From positions 248,001-312,000 of the forward strand of contig NZ_JQEI01000026.1 of NCBI RefSeq assembly GCF_000743355.1: a stretch of 64,000 bases of DNA, read 5' to 3'. The notes under the pieces were generated by a model. It was not told the DNA's origin. It ran no database searches and saw only the letters and a program-made list of their open reading frames with translations. Positions 45,100-54,470 of this stretch are shown in pieces. Positions within the stretch are counted from its first letter, which is position 1, and each line of letters opens with the position of its first letter. Source of the DNA: Serratia sp. Ag1. GTDB taxonomy: Bacteria; Pseudomonadota; Gammaproteobacteria; Enterobacterales; Enterobacteriaceae. The position numbers were made by a program, and so were the translations under genes.

Positions 45100-46662
45100 T
45101 TGATCCCGAACGTATCACAGGCGCTTTCCTGGTTGGAAGCCCACCCTCATGCATTAAAAGGGATCCGGCGTGGTATTGAGCGTGAGACACTGCGAGTCAC
45201 CGCAGATGGCACGCTTGCTACAACGGGTCATCCAGAGAAACTAGGGGCGGCATTAACGCACCATTGGATTACTACCGACTTTGCTGAGGCGTTGTTAGAG
45301 TTTATCACGCCGGTTGATGACGACATCGAGCACTTGTTGACGTTCTTGCATGATATTCATCGTCATGTGGCGAGGAACCTGGGCGATGAACGCATGTGGC
45401 CGCTGAGCATGCCATGTTTTATCGGCGCTGAGCAGGATATCGAACTGGCGCAATTTGGCTCATCAAATATTGGCCGTATGAAAACGCTTTACCGCGAAGG
45501 GCTGAAGAATCGCTACGGCGCGTTGATGCAGACCATTTCCGGTGTGCACTATAATTTTTCTCTGCCGCTGGAGTTCTGGCAAGCGTGGGCAGGGGTTGAA
45601 GATGCCGAAAGTGGTAAAGAACAGATTTCGGCGGGGTATTTCCGCCTGATCCGTAACTATTACCGTTTTGGTTGGGTGATTCCGTATCTGTTTGGGGCCT
45701 CCCCGGCAATTTGCTCCTCGTTCCTGAAAGGGCGCGAGACCGATTTGCCGTTTGAGCGCAACGAGAATGGTATGTGTTATTTACCTTATGCCACTTCGTT
45801 GCGTTTGAGCGATCTCGGCTATACCAATAAGTCACAGAGTAATCTTGGGATTACTTTCAACAATCTGCAAAGCTACGTTCAAGGGTTGAAGCGTGCGATC
45901 GCTACACCTTCTGAAGAATACGCCAAGTTAGGAGTGAAAGAGGGCGATCGCTACCTGCAGCTCAATAGCAACGTATTGCAAATAGAAAATGAGCTTTACG
46001 CGCCAATCCGGCCAAAGCGTGTCACTCGCAGCGGTGAAACGCCTTCAGATGCGTTGTTACGCGGCGGCATCGAATATATCGAAGTTCGCTCGCTGGATAT
46101 CAACCCATTCTCGCCAATTGGTGTGGATGCGGTACAGGCACGTTTCCTGGATCTGTTCCTGGTATGGTGCGTATTGGCTGATGCACCGGAGATGAGCAGT
46201 GACGAACTGCTGTGTACCCGTAAAAACTGGAATCGCGTGATTCTGGAAGGGCGCAAGCCTGGGCAAACTATTGGTATCGGCTGTGATGATACCCGCGAAC
46301 CATTGGAAAAGGTGGGGAAAGCGTTGTTTGGCGATCTACGGCGTGTGGCTGAGGTGCTGGATAGCGAAGCGGGCAATCAGCAGTATCAACAGGTTTGTGA
46401 TGAGTTGGTCGCGGCGTTCGACGATCCTGAGCTGACATTCTCGGCCCGTATTCTGCAAGCGATGAAAGCCGAAGGCATTGGCCGTGTTGGCCTTGGTTTG
46501 GCGGAACAGTATCGCCAGATGCTGACGACAGAACCACTAGAGCTGTTAACTGAGGAGCAGTTGGCTCAGGAGCAGAAAGCATCATGGCAGCGTCAGCGCG
46601 ATCTGGAAGCCAGTGATACGTTAAGCTTTGATGAGTTCCTGAAAGCAAACGGTGGGAGCTAA
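45100..46662 (+). CDS. gshA: Glutamate--cysteine ligase GshA
   Basis: A 520-residue enzyme that makes gamma-glutamylcysteine, the first step of glutathione synthesis. Conserved stretches include [45 protein letters not shown] and [21 protein letters not shown]. The start is TTG behind GGGAGG, as in E. coli gshA, where a TTG start limits expression. MicA is encoded on the opposite strand just past the stop. Confidence 0.96.
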   Translation: MIPNVSQALSWLEAHPHALKGIRRGIERETLRVTADGTLATTGHPEKLGAALTHHWITTDFAEALLEFITPVDDDIEHLLTFLHDIHRHVARNLGDERMWPLSMPCFIGAEQDIELAQFGSSNIGRMKTLYREGLKNRYGALMQTISGVHYNFSLPLEFWQAWAGVEDAESGKEQISAGYFRLIRNYYRFGWVIPYLFGASPAICSSFLKGRETDLPFERNENGMCYLPYATSLRLSDLGYTNKSQSNLGITFNNLQSYVQGLKRAIATPSEEYAKLGVKEGDRYLQLNSNVLQIENELYAPIRPKRVTRSGETPSDALLRGGIEYIEVRSLDINPFSPIGVDAVQARFLDLFLVWCVLADAPEMSSDELLCTRKNWNRVILEGRKPGQTIGIGCDDTREPLEKVGKALFGDLRRVAEVLDSEAGNQQYQQVCDELVAAFDDPELTFSARILQAMKAEGIGRVGLGLAEQYRQMLTTEPLELLTEEQLAQEQKASWQRQRDLEASDTLSFDEFLKANGGS

Positions 46663-46667
46663 AAAAG

Positions 46668-46742
46668 AAAAGGCCACGTCAATGTGGCCAAATATACATC
46701 TCTGATAACAGGGATGAGGATGATAACAAATGCGCGTCTTTC
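46668..46742 (-). ncRNA. micA: Small regulatory RNA MicA
   Basis: On the minus strand the RNA begins GAAAGACGCGCATTTGTTAT, as in E. coli MicA, and ends with the terminator GGCCAC/GTGGCC followed by U-rich sequence. Its position between gshA and luxS is the conserved micA locus. MicA is an Hfq-dependent repressor of ompA and other outer membrane protein mRNAs, made under sigma-E control. The stem-loop in the middle (TCTCTGATAACAGGGATGAG) differs a little from E. coli. Confidence 0.93.
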
Positions 46743-46748
46743 ATATAC

Positions 46749-46777
46749 TCAGACTCGCAGTGTTGAAAAAGGTTTCC
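46749..46777 (-). promoter_or_regulatory. Probable sigma-E promoter of micA
   Basis: On the minus strand GGAAACC, 17 bp, TCTGA, ending 7 bp before the MicA 5' end. The -10 fits sigma-E promoters of MicA; the -35 departs from GGAACTT at two or three positions. Confidence 0.6.
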
Positions 46778-46829
46778 CGTGACGGGAAAAAAGTTTCGGA
46801 ATAAATGCAATTTATGAAGGGGAGGACAC

Positions 46830-47345
46830 ATGCCATTGTTGGATAGTTTTACCGTAGACCATACCCGTATGGCAGCTCCGGCTGTCCGCGTTGCTAAAAC
46901 CATGAAAACTCCTCATGGCGATCTCATCACCGTATTCGATCTGCGCTTCTGTCGCCCGAATCTGGAAGTGATGCCGGAACGTGGTATCCATACGCTAGAG
47001 CACCTGTTTGCCGGTTTTATGCGCGATCATCTGAATGGTAACGGTGTGGAGATTATCGACATTTCACCAATGGGTTGCCGTACTGGGTTTTACATGAGCC
47101 TGATTGGTGAGCCAGAAGAGCAGCGTGTGGCCGATGCCTGGCAAGCGGCGATGGCCGACGTGCTGAAAGTGACTGACCAGCGTAAAATTCCTGAGCTCAA
47201 TGAATTCCAATGTGGCACTTACCACATGCATTCGCTGGAAGAAGCGCAGGAGATCGCCAAGCATATTCTCGACCATGGCGTTGCTGTGAACCATAACGAT
47301 GAATTGGCACTGCCAAAAGATAAACTGCAGGAACTGCATATTTAG
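46830..47345 (+). CDS. luxS: S-ribosylhomocysteine lyase LuxS
   Basis: A 171-residue metal enzyme that makes homocysteine and DPD, the precursor of autoinducer-2. The metal ligands His54 and His58 (HTLEH) and Cys128 (FQCGT) and the catalytic Cys83 region (MGCRTGFYM) are all present. Length matches E. coli. It is divergent from micA and ends at a strong terminator. Confidence 0.97.
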   Translation: MPLLDSFTVDHTRMAAPAVRVAKTMKTPHGDLITVFDLRFCRPNLEVMPERGIHTLEHLFAGFMRDHLNGNGVEIIDISPMGCRTGFYMSLIGEPEEQRVADAWQAAMADVLKVTDQRKIPELNEFQCGTYHMHSLEEAQEIAKHILDHGVAVNHNDELALPKDKLQELHI

Positions 47346-47366
47346 TCCTGCCAGCATTCAGAGACT

Positions 47367-47395
47367 AAAAAAGACGCGAATCCGCGTCTTTTTCT
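47367..47395. terminator. Terminator luxS / corB
   Basis: AAAAAAGACGCG and CGCGTCTTTTT form a stem with a 4-base loop and U-runs on both strands, between convergent luxS and corB. Confidence 0.9.
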
Positions 47396-47413
47396 TTTTA
47401 TATCAAAGCGTAA

Positions 47414-48703
47414 TTAATGATTCTGTACGCTGGCCTGCAAGGATTTTATTGGTGTGACGCGCACCTGTTTAATCATGTTGTCCTGCACGTCGAGGATATC
47501 GATATCGTAATGGCCGATACGCACCCGTTTACCGATATCGGGGATCTCTTCCAACGCCTCCAACAGCATGCCATTGATGGTGCGGGCTTCTGTAGCGGGT
47601 AAGTTCCAGTTGAAGGCCTTATTCAGCTCACGTACGTTGGCTGTGCCGTCAATCAGTACCGAACCATCGCTTTGTGGATTGACTTCCTCAGCCAGAGTTG
47701 GCGACATTGAGGTGGTGAAATCACCAACGATCTCCTCAAGGATATCTTCTACCGTGACCAAGCCCTGAATATCGCCGTATTCATCGACCACAATGCCTAC
47801 TTTCTCTTTGTTACGCTGGAATTTAACCAGTTGCACATTGAGCGGTGTGCCTTCCGGCACAAAGTAAATCTCATCGGCGGCGCGCAACAGGTTTTCTTTG
47901 TTGAACTCTTTCTTTTCAGTCATCAGACGGTAGGCTTCACGTACGCGCAGCATGCCGATGGAGTCGTCCAGCGAGCTGCGATACAGCACAATGCGGCCAT
48001 GTGGGGAGTGGGTGAGCTGGCGCATGATCGACTTCCAGTCATCATTGACATCGATACCGACGATTTCGTTACGCGGCACCATAATGTCGTCTACCGTGAC
48101 TTTCTCCAGATCCAGCACCGAAATCAGCATGTCCTGATTACGACGCGAAATCTTTGACTGCGATTCATTCACGATGGTGCGTAGTTCATCTTGGCTCAAG
48201 GCCCCGCTGATCCGTACATTGGTGCGGATCCCGAAAATGCGTAAGAACAGGGTGGTGAGGCCGTTTAACAACCACACCAGTGGGAACATAACTTTTTGCA
48301 ACGGTGCCAGCAGAAAACTGCTGGGAAACGCGATACGTTCAGGGTAAAGCGCCGCAAAGGTCTTCGGCAGCACTTCAGCAAACAGCAGTACCGCAAAGGT
48401 CAGGATCCCTGTAGCAATGGCTACACCGAGATCGCCATACAGGCGCATACCAACGATAGTTGCCAAGGCAGAAGCCAGAATATTGACCAGGTTATTGCCG
48501 ATCAACACCAAACCTATCAGGCGATCGGGTTTTTGCAGTAGTTTCTCCACCCGACGAGCGCCCCGATTACCGTGCTTGGATAAATGACGTAAACGGTAGC
48601 GATTGAGCGTCATCATGCCGGTTTCGGATGCCGAAAAATAAGCGGAGATCACAATCATAATCACCAGAATGAGAATGAGGGTCTCTGTCGAAACATGCTC
48701 CAA
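47414..48703 (-). CDS. corB: CorB/YfjD-type magnesium transporter family protein
   Basis: A 429-residue HlyC/CorC (CNNM-like) protein. The N-terminal DUF21 domain has about four membrane segments (residues 8-28, 60-85, 92-112 and 125-150) and the conserved SASETGMM and EVLPKTFA motifs. Two CBS domains follow (about residues 200-320, VDDIMVPRNEIVGID and VGIVVDEYGDIQGLVTVEDILEEIVGDF), then the C-terminal CorC_HlyC domain. Family members take part in Mg2+ or Co2+ transport or resistance. It is downstream of ypjD in the same orientation, as in E. coli. Confidence 0.9.
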   Translation of the reverse strand: MEHVSTETLILILVIMIVISAYFSASETGMMTLNRYRLRHLSKHGNRGARRVEKLLQKPDRLIGLVLIGNNLVNILASALATIVGMRLYGDLGVAIATGILTFAVLLFAEVLPKTFAALYPERIAFPSSFLLAPLQKVMFPLVWLLNGLTTLFLRIFGIRTNVRISGALSQDELRTIVNESQSKISRRNQDMLISVLDLEKVTVDDIMVPRNEIVGIDVNDDWKSIMRQLTHSPHGRIVLYRSSLDDSIGMLRVREAYRLMTEKKEFNKENLLRAADEIYFVPEGTPLNVQLVKFQRNKEKVGIVVDEYGDIQGLVTVEDILEEIVGDFTTSMSPTLAEEVNPQSDGSVLIDGTANVRELNKAFNWNLPATEARTINGMLLEALEEIPDIGKRVRIGHYDIDILDVQDNMIKQVRVTPIKSLQASVQNH

Positions 48704-48765
48704 GGCGATATTCCTTATGCATAGAGAAAGAAAGCCTCACCGGAATGAGGGCTCTAGATTGTATT

Positions 48766-49557
48766 CTAGCGCACCATCACTTCCTGAATCAGGCGGCTGC
48801 CGAAATAGGCCAGCGTAAGAAGAAAGGCACCGGCAAAGCTGAACCAGACCACGCGGCGGCCACGCCAACCTTCGTGATAGTGGCCCCATAATAAGACGAT
48901 GTAGACAAACCACGCCATGATGGACAGCACGGCTTTATGCACGTTCTCTTTGCTGAACAAATTATCCATGTAGAGCAGGCCGGTACACAGGGTCAGAGTC
49001 AGCAGCACCACACCAATCTGGGTGATATGGAACATCTTGCGTTCAATGCTCATCAGCGGTGGCATATCGGCGCTGAAGCTGAGCTTCTTGTTTTTCAGCA
49101 GATAGTCCAGCCAGGCTAACTGCAGGGCGTAAAGTGCGGCAATCATGAGGGTGGCGTAAGAAAATAGCGCCAGGCCGATATGCACCATCAGTTCTGGGCT
49201 GGCTTCCAGATGGGTAATGAACTCACCAGGCACAAAGCTGGCTAAGGCCAGATTAATAATCGCAAAGCTGTAAATAATGGGCAGCAGGAACCAGCCGCGA
49301 TCGCGTGAAGCGACGAAGGTCATCACCGAACAGATGATCAGGCTGACAACCGAACCAATGTTCAGCAGGCTGAGGTTTTGCCCGGTGTTGACATCGAAAA
49401 TGCGTTGCTGGAGTGCTATGGCATGGCAAATCAGCGCGATGATGGCCGAAACGATAGCCAGCCGACGGTAAGCGCTATTCTTCCGCAACAAACTGGGAAT
49501 AATCAGTCCAAGGCTCAACAGGTAGGCTATCAAAGCCACAATAGAGAAAACTGGCAT
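48766..49557 (-). CDS. ypjD: YpjD inner membrane protein (CcsA/CytC assembly-like)
   Basis: A 263-residue protein with about eight membrane segments and the CcsA-type WGHYHEGWRGRRVVW motif. Length and sequence match E. coli YpjD, starting MPVFSIVALIAYLLS; a longer frame up to 49623 is less likely. It is related to cytochrome c assembly proteins, but no cytochrome role is established here. It is divergent from ffh. Confidence 0.9.
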   Translation of the reverse strand: MPVFSIVALIAYLLSLGLIIPSLLRKNSAYRRLAIVSAIIALICHAIALQQRIFDVNTGQNLSLLNIGSVVSLIICSVMTFVASRDRGWFLLPIIYSFAIINLALASFVPGEFITHLEASPELMVHIGLALFSYATLMIAALYALQLAWLDYLLKNKKLSFSADMPPLMSIERKMFHITQIGVVLLTLTLCTGLLYMDNLFSKENVHKAVLSIMAWFVYIVLLWGHYHEGWRGRRVVWFSFAGAFLLTLAYFGSRLIQEVMVR

Positions 49558-49723
49558 AGCGTTATTTAATATCGGCGTGGTTAATTGGAATCTCAGTATA
49601 ACGTCGAGCGTGCCTGAGACCAACCGATCTCCAACGCCGAGGCAGAGATCGCGTTTGCTTCGTGTTATAATCGCCGCAATTGTGTCGCCACTGCGGCCTG
49701 ACTCTTACGTTGAGCATGAGACG

Positions 49724-51085
49724 ATGTTTGAAAATTTAACCGATCGATTGTCGCGCACCCTGCGCAATATCAGTGGCCGTGGGCGGCTGACCGAAGAGAA
49801 TATCAAAGATACCCTGCGTGAAGTGCGTATGGCGCTGCTGGAAGCGGACGTTGCGCTGCCAGTGGTGCGTGACTTCATCAACCGCGTTAAAGAGAGTGCG
49901 GTGGGTCATGAAGTGAACAAAAGCCTGACGCCGGGGCAAGAATTCGTCAAGATCGTTAAGAGCGAACTGATTGCCGCGATGGGGGAAGTGAACACTGAGC
50001 TGAACCTGGCGGCACAGCCACCGGCAGTCGTGCTGATGGCGGGCTTGCAAGGTGCGGGTAAAACCACCAGCGTGGGTAAGCTAGGCAAATTTCTGAAAGA
50101 AAAACAGAAGAAAAAAGTTCTGGTGGTTTCTGCCGACGTCTATCGCCCTGCGGCGATCAAACAACTGGCCACTCTGGCAGAAGGCGTAGGGATCGACTTT
50201 TTCCCGTCTGACGTGCAAGAAAAACCGATCGATATCGTTAACCGGGCGCTGCAACACGCCAAACTGAAGTTTTACGACGTTCTGATTGTCGATACTGCAG
50301 GCCGTTTACACGTTGACGAAGCGATGATGGATGAAATCAAACAGGTACATGCGGCGATCAAGCCGGTGGAAACCCTGTTTGTGGTCGATGCCATGACGGG
50401 CCAGGATGCGGCCAACACCGCCAAAGCGTTCAACGAAGCGTTGCCGCTGACCGGCGTCGTGCTGACCAAGGTGGACGGTGATGCGCGTGGCGGTGCAGCG
50501 TTGTCTATTCGCCACATCACTGGCAAGCCGATCAAATTCCTCGGTGTGGGTGAAAAAACTGAGGCGCTGGAGCCGTTCCACCCGGATCGGGTTGCTTCGC
50601 GTATTCTCGGCATGGGCGATGTGCTGTCGCTGATCGAAGATATTGAAAGCAAAGTTGACCGTGCGCAGGCAGAAAAGCTGGCAAACAAGCTGAAAAAGGG
50701 TGACGGTTTTGATCTCACCGACTTCCTTGAGCAGTTGAAGCAGATGCGCAATATGGGCGGTATGGCCAGCATGTTGAGTAAATTGCCAGGTGCCGGGCAA
50801 CTGCCAGATAACGTGAAATCACAGATGGACGATAAGGTTCTGGTGCGAATGGAGGCGATTATCAACTCCATGACGCTGAAAGAACGCGCTAAGCCTGAGA
50901 TTATCAAGGGTGCGCGCAAACGCCGCATCGCGGCAGGTTCTGGTATGCAGGTGCAGGACGTTAACCGCTTGCTGAAGCAGTTTGACGAGATGCAGCGCAT
51001 GATGAAAAAGATGAAGAAAGGCGGGATGGCGAAGATGATGCGTGGCATGAAAGGCATGATGCCACCAGGCTTCCTAGGCCGCTAA
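49724..51085 (+). CDS. ffh: Signal recognition particle protein Ffh
   Basis: A 453-residue SRP GTPase, the same length as E. coli Ffh. The N domain is followed by the G domain (GLQGAGKTTSVGKLG, DVYRPAAIKQL, DTAGRLH, TKVDGDARGG) and the Met-rich M domain (MRNMGGMASMLSKLPG ... MMKKMKKGGMAKMMRGMKGMMPPG in separate stretches) that binds signal sequences and 4.5S RNA. The ATG at 49724 is chosen over a frame start at 49577. Confidence 0.97.
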   Translation: MFENLTDRLSRTLRNISGRGRLTEENIKDTLREVRMALLEADVALPVVRDFINRVKESAVGHEVNKSLTPGQEFVKIVKSELIAAMGEVNTELNLAAQPPAVVLMAGLQGAGKTTSVGKLGKFLKEKQKKKVLVVSADVYRPAAIKQLATLAEGVGIDFFPSDVQEKPIDIVNRALQHAKLKFYDVLIVDTAGRLHVDEAMMDEIKQVHAAIKPVETLFVVDAMTGQDAANTAKAFNEALPLTGVVLTKVDGDARGGAALSIRHITGKPIKFLGVGEKTEALEPFHPDRVASRILGMGDVLSLIEDIESKVDRAQAEKLANKLKKGDGFDLTDFLEQLKQMRNMGGMASMLSKLPGAGQLPDNVKSQMDDKVLVRMEAIINSMTLKERAKPEIIKGARKRRIAAGSGMQVQDVNRLLKQFDEMQRMMKKMKKGGMAKMMRGMKGMMPPGFLGR

Positions 51086-51196
51086 AACGGTTTGCATTTG
51101 AGATGTGAACGCGTTCAAAGAGTTGCCGCTTGCGGCAAAAACTGCTCGAAATTATCAAGGCTGCAAAAGTGAATTCTTGGCAAGCGACGCTTTAGA

Positions 51197-51224
51197 TTGC
51201 TTTTTGCGCCAAAATGAGTAAAAT
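51197..51224 (+). promoter_or_regulatory. Probable rpsP operon promoter
   Basis: TTGCTT, 16 bp, TAAAAT. Its transcript would begin near 51231, ahead of the hairpin at 51247-51275. Confidence 0.5.
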
Positions 51225-51246
51225 TTTCGGGCTTTTTATATTGCAA

Positions 51247-51275
51247 CCGGGCCCCGTTCCCTCAATGGGGCCCGG
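51247..51275 (+). terminator. GC-rich leader hairpin before rpsP (terminator or attenuator)
   Basis: CCGGGCCCC (51247-51255) pairs perfectly with GGGGCCCGG (51267-51275) and is followed by CTGTTTTATT, 27 bp before rpsP. It may end ffh transcription or attenuate the ribosomal operon. Confidence 0.7.
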
Positions 51276-51301
51276 CTGTTTTATTAACTAAAGAGGATGT
51301 T

Positions 51302-51550
51302 ATGGTAACAATTCGTTTGGCACGTGGCGGCGCTAAAAAGCGTCCGTTCTATCAAGTAGTAGTGACCGACAGCCGTAATGCTCGTGATGGTCGTTTCATC
51401 GAGCGTGTAGGCTTCTTCAACCCGATCGCATCTGGTCAGGCTGAAGCACTGCGTCTGGACCTGGATCGTATTGAGCACTGGCAGGGTCTGGGTGCAACGG
51501 TTTCTGATCGCGTTTCTGCGCTGATCAAAGAAGCCAAGAAAGCAGCTTAA
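51302..51550 (+). CDS. rpsP: 30S ribosomal protein bS16
   Basis: An 82-residue ribosomal protein, matching E. coli in length and in [20 protein letters not shown] and [12 protein letters not shown]. It is the first gene of rpsP-rimM-trmD-rplS. Confidence 0.98.
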   Translation: MVTIRLARGGAKKRPFYQVVVTDSRNARDGRFIERVGFFNPIASGQAEALRLDLDRIEHWQGLGATVSDRVSALIKEAKKAA

Positions 51551-51568
51551 TCTGTCGCGGTGGTGGCA

Positions 51569-52117
51569 ATGAGCAAGCAACTCAAACCGGTAGCACCGAT
51601 CGCGCCGATTGTACTCGGTAAAATGGGGTCTACTTACGGCATTCGTGGTTGGCTCAGAGTGTTTTCATCCACCGAAAACGCCGAAAGCATATTTGACTAT
51701 CAGCCTTGGTTTATCCAGCGCTCGGGTCAGTGGCAGCTCATCGAGTTGGAAGACTGGAAGCGCCACAGTCAGGATCTGATCATCAAAGTTAAAGGTATTG
51801 ACGATCGGGATGCGGCGAATTTACTGACCAATTGCGAAATTGTCGTAAATTCCGACCAGTTGCCTCCGCTGGAAGGTGAAGATTATTACTGGAAAGACCT
51901 GATGGGTTGCCAGGTAGTCACCACTTCCGGATACGAGCTGGGTAAAGTCATTGATATGATGGAAACCGGTTCAAACGACGTGATGGTCGTGCGGGCAAAC
52001 CTGAAAGATGCATTTGGCATGAAGGAGCGGTTGATCCCGTTTCTTCATGGGCAGGTTATCAAGAAAGTCGATCTCGCCGCCAAGATTATTGAGGCTGAGT
52101 GGGATCCTGGTTTTTGA
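51569..52117 (+). CDS. rimM: Ribosome maturation factor RimM
   Basis: A 182-residue 30S assembly factor that binds ribosomal protein uS19. It has the N-terminal [19 protein letters not shown] domain and the PRC-barrel part with [11 protein letters not shown] and [14 protein letters not shown]. The ATG at 51569 gives the E. coli length (182); an upstream GTG at 51560 is less likely. Second gene of the operon. Confidence 0.95.
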   Translation: MSKQLKPVAPIAPIVLGKMGSTYGIRGWLRVFSSTENAESIFDYQPWFIQRSGQWQLIELEDWKRHSQDLIIKVKGIDDRDAANLLTNCEIVVNSDQLPPLEGEDYYWKDLMGCQVVTTSGYELGKVIDMMETGSNDVMVVRANLKDAFGMKERLIPFLHGQVIKKVDLAAKIIEAEWDPGF

Positions 52118-52169
52118 CCTCCGGATTTAGCGGTCGAAGCAAGTGGAATAACAAGATGGGGATTGGCTG

Positions 52170-52937
52170 GTGTTCATTGGTATTGTAAGCCTGTTTCCTG
52201 AGATGTTCCGCGCAATCACCGATTACGGGGTGACTAGCCGGGCAGTAAAAAATGGCCTGCTGAGCGTGCAGTGTTGGAGTCCACGCGACTTCACCTACGA
52301 TCGGCATCGTACCGTGGACGACCGTCCTTATGGCGGCGGACCGGGAATGTTGATGATGGTGCAACCTTTACGGGAAGCCATTCATGCAGCAAAAGCAGCG
52401 GCAGGCGAGGGAGCAAAGGTGATTTATCTGTCACCTCAGGGGCGCAAGCTGGATCAAAACGGTGTGCGCGAACTGGCGGCTAATCAGAAGATGATTCTGG
52501 TGTGTGGCCGTTATGAAGGGGTTGATGAGCGCGTGATTCAAACCGAAATTGACGAAGAATGGTCAATCGGCGATTACGTTCTCAGCGGTGGGGAACTGCC
52601 GGCAATGACTCTGATTGATTCAGTCGCCCGTTTTATACCGGGTGTGCTGGGCCATCAGGCTTCAGCAGAAGAGGACTCTTTTGTTGATGGATTGCTGGAC
52701 TGCCCACATTATACCCGCCCCGAGGTGTTGGAAGGGATGGAAGTTCCGCCGGTTTTACTGTCGGGCAACCATGCCGAGATACGTCGCTGGCGCTTAAAGC
52801 AGTCGCTGGGCCGTACCTGGCTTAGAAGACCTGAACTTCTAGAAAGCCTAGCTCTGACTGACGAGCAAGCGGTGTTGCTGGCTGAGTTCCAACGGGAACA
52901 TCAGACCAAGCAGCAGGACTATGAAGGGAACGTCTGA
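52170..52937 (+). CDS. trmD: tRNA (guanine-N1)-methyltransferase TrmD
   Basis: A 255-residue SPOUT-family, trefoil-knot methyltransferase that makes m1G37 in tRNA and so prevents frameshifting. Conserved stretches are [28 protein letters not shown] and [19 protein letters not shown]. It starts with GTG, giving [13 protein letters not shown]. Third gene of the operon, 52 bp after rimM. Confidence 0.96.
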   Translation: MFIGIVSLFPEMFRAITDYGVTSRAVKNGLLSVQCWSPRDFTYDRHRTVDDRPYGGGPGMLMMVQPLREAIHAAKAAAGEGAKVIYLSPQGRKLDQNGVRELAANQKMILVCGRYEGVDERVIQTEIDEEWSIGDYVLSGGELPAMTLIDSVARFIPGVLGHQASAEEDSFVDGLLDCPHYTRPEVLEGMEVPPVLLSGNHAEIRRWRLKQSLGRTWLRRPELLESLALTDEQAVLLAEFQREHQTKQQDYEGNV

Positions 52938-52969
52938 GACAGACGGGACCGATATATCAGTTTACCTAG

Positions 52970-53341
<372 letters not shown>

Positions 53342-53370
53342 CGCTGCATCCAAAAGTTAATAGTTATTGA

Positions 53371-53399
53371 GGGCTTACCGTATGGTAAGCCCTTTTTTT
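53371..53399 (+). terminator. Terminator of the rpsP operon
   Basis: GGGCTTACC pairs with GGTAAGCCC around a 4-base loop, followed by seven T. Confidence 0.95.
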
Positions 53400-53403
53400 A
53401 TCT

Positions 53404-53432
53404 TCAATAAAAAGCCCATCAATGACGGGCTT
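53404..53432 (-). terminator. Terminator of ydiY
   Basis: On the minus strand AAGCCC and GGGCTT form a stem followed by TTTTATTG, just past the ydiY stop. Confidence 0.75.
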
Positions 53433-53459
53433 AGAAGAGAAGCGTTGGAACGTGCGGAA

Positions 53460-54224
53460 TTACAGGCCGTACACCAGGGTGACAGAAGTGGTGGTGTCCG
53501 TGCTCTTTGGTGCTGAGGCCGGAGGCTTGCTGTTGTATGTCACGGTGTAAGCCAGGCGCAAAGAGAAATCGTCGTTGATTGATACGTTCAACGCGGTTTC
53601 TGAGTTGATGGTGGTTTCATCGTTAGCCAGAGCTGACAGGCCCTCCGATAAACGGGCATTGTCCGTCAACCGATAAGAATAGTTGGCTGCGCCGTAAGCC
53701 AGTGCACGAGTGGAACGACCGCCACCGCGATATTCGTCGTGGCGCACGCCTGGGCCGAATTCCACGCGCAGGTCATGAGGCGGATCGCTAAAGATCTGGC
53801 GACCATAACCCCCAGTGACCGTCGTACGTGAGTTATAGCCGTTGAAACGATCGTTCAACCAACCGGCCTGACCAAACATATAGTTACGGTCAGCCAGGTT
53901 GTGACGGGTACGGCCACCTGCCTGATATCTTTCTGAAGAGCGTACATTGGAAGAAGTGGTGTTGTTGGCTGCGCCCCACAGGCTATAAGCCGTGTCGCTG
54001 TTAAACCAGGTCATGGTGGTGTTGGCTAACAGGGTGGAGTTCTGCGAGTTGCCCGATTGGGAGTTATAGCCCGCCTGAATATTACCATCAAACGGCTTCT
54101 TGGCGCTGGAAGGGTCATCCATCGCGGTGAAGAGGGTGTTGTCGGCAAGAGCTGGGATACTGGTGAAAGCGGTCAAGCAGCTGAAATACAGCGGAATGGC
54201 GCGGCGAGCGCGTAAAGAAAGCAT
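53460..54224 (-). CDS. ydiY: YdiY-like outer membrane protein (DUF481)
   Basis: A 254-residue protein with a signal peptide (residues 1-28, ending IPALA-D) and a beta-barrel-like body ending in alternating residues (TSVTLVYGL). It matches E. coli YdiY: FTAMDDPSSAKKPFDGNIQAGY, TTMTWF, EFGPGVRHDEYR and LNSE-like NSETALNVSIND segments. Function is unknown; in E. coli it is acid-induced. It is convergent with rplS. Confidence 0.87.
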   Translation of the reverse strand: MLSLRARRAIPLYFSCLTAFTSIPALADNTLFTAMDDPSSAKKPFDGNIQAGYNSQSGNSQNSTLLANTTMTWFNSDTAYSLWGAANNTTSSNVRSSERYQAGGRTRHNLADRNYMFGQAGWLNDRFNGYNSRTTVTGGYGRQIFSDPPHDLRVEFGPGVRHDEYRGGGRSTRALAYGAANYSYRLTDNARLSEGLSALANDETTINSETALNVSINDDFSLRLAYTVTYNSKPPASAPKSTDTTTSVTLVYGL

Positions 54225-54402
54225 TTTGGATCCAGTTGTTGAAAGTGATAATAGGTGATAACGCTCACATTATATCGGTTCATCATGGCGACCAAAATAG
54301 CTTCGATTAGCTTAAGTTTTTAATTTTTATTCGCGACTTATTCATTTTTCTTCTACTGAATTTACTCACCTTCACGGTACAAAATGCTTTTACCCTGAAT
54401 GT

Positions 54403-54462
54403 TTGGCCTGTTACTGGCGCGAGGCCTGGTTGCACGGCAACGGTAGCCATTCGTTGCCGTGC
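54403..54462 (-). terminator. Hairpins after the dcu gene
   Basis: GCACGGCAACG (54432-54442) pairs perfectly with CGTTGCCGTGC (54452-54462), with a second GGCCT/AGGCC stem next to it. There is no U-tract; probable terminator region. Confidence 0.55.
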
Positions 54463-54470
54463 AGAGGTTG

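Noticed and set aside
50272-51057. A 261-codon open frame antisense to ffh
   Set aside because: Shadow of the conserved ffh frame; Ser/Ile-rich with no start signal.
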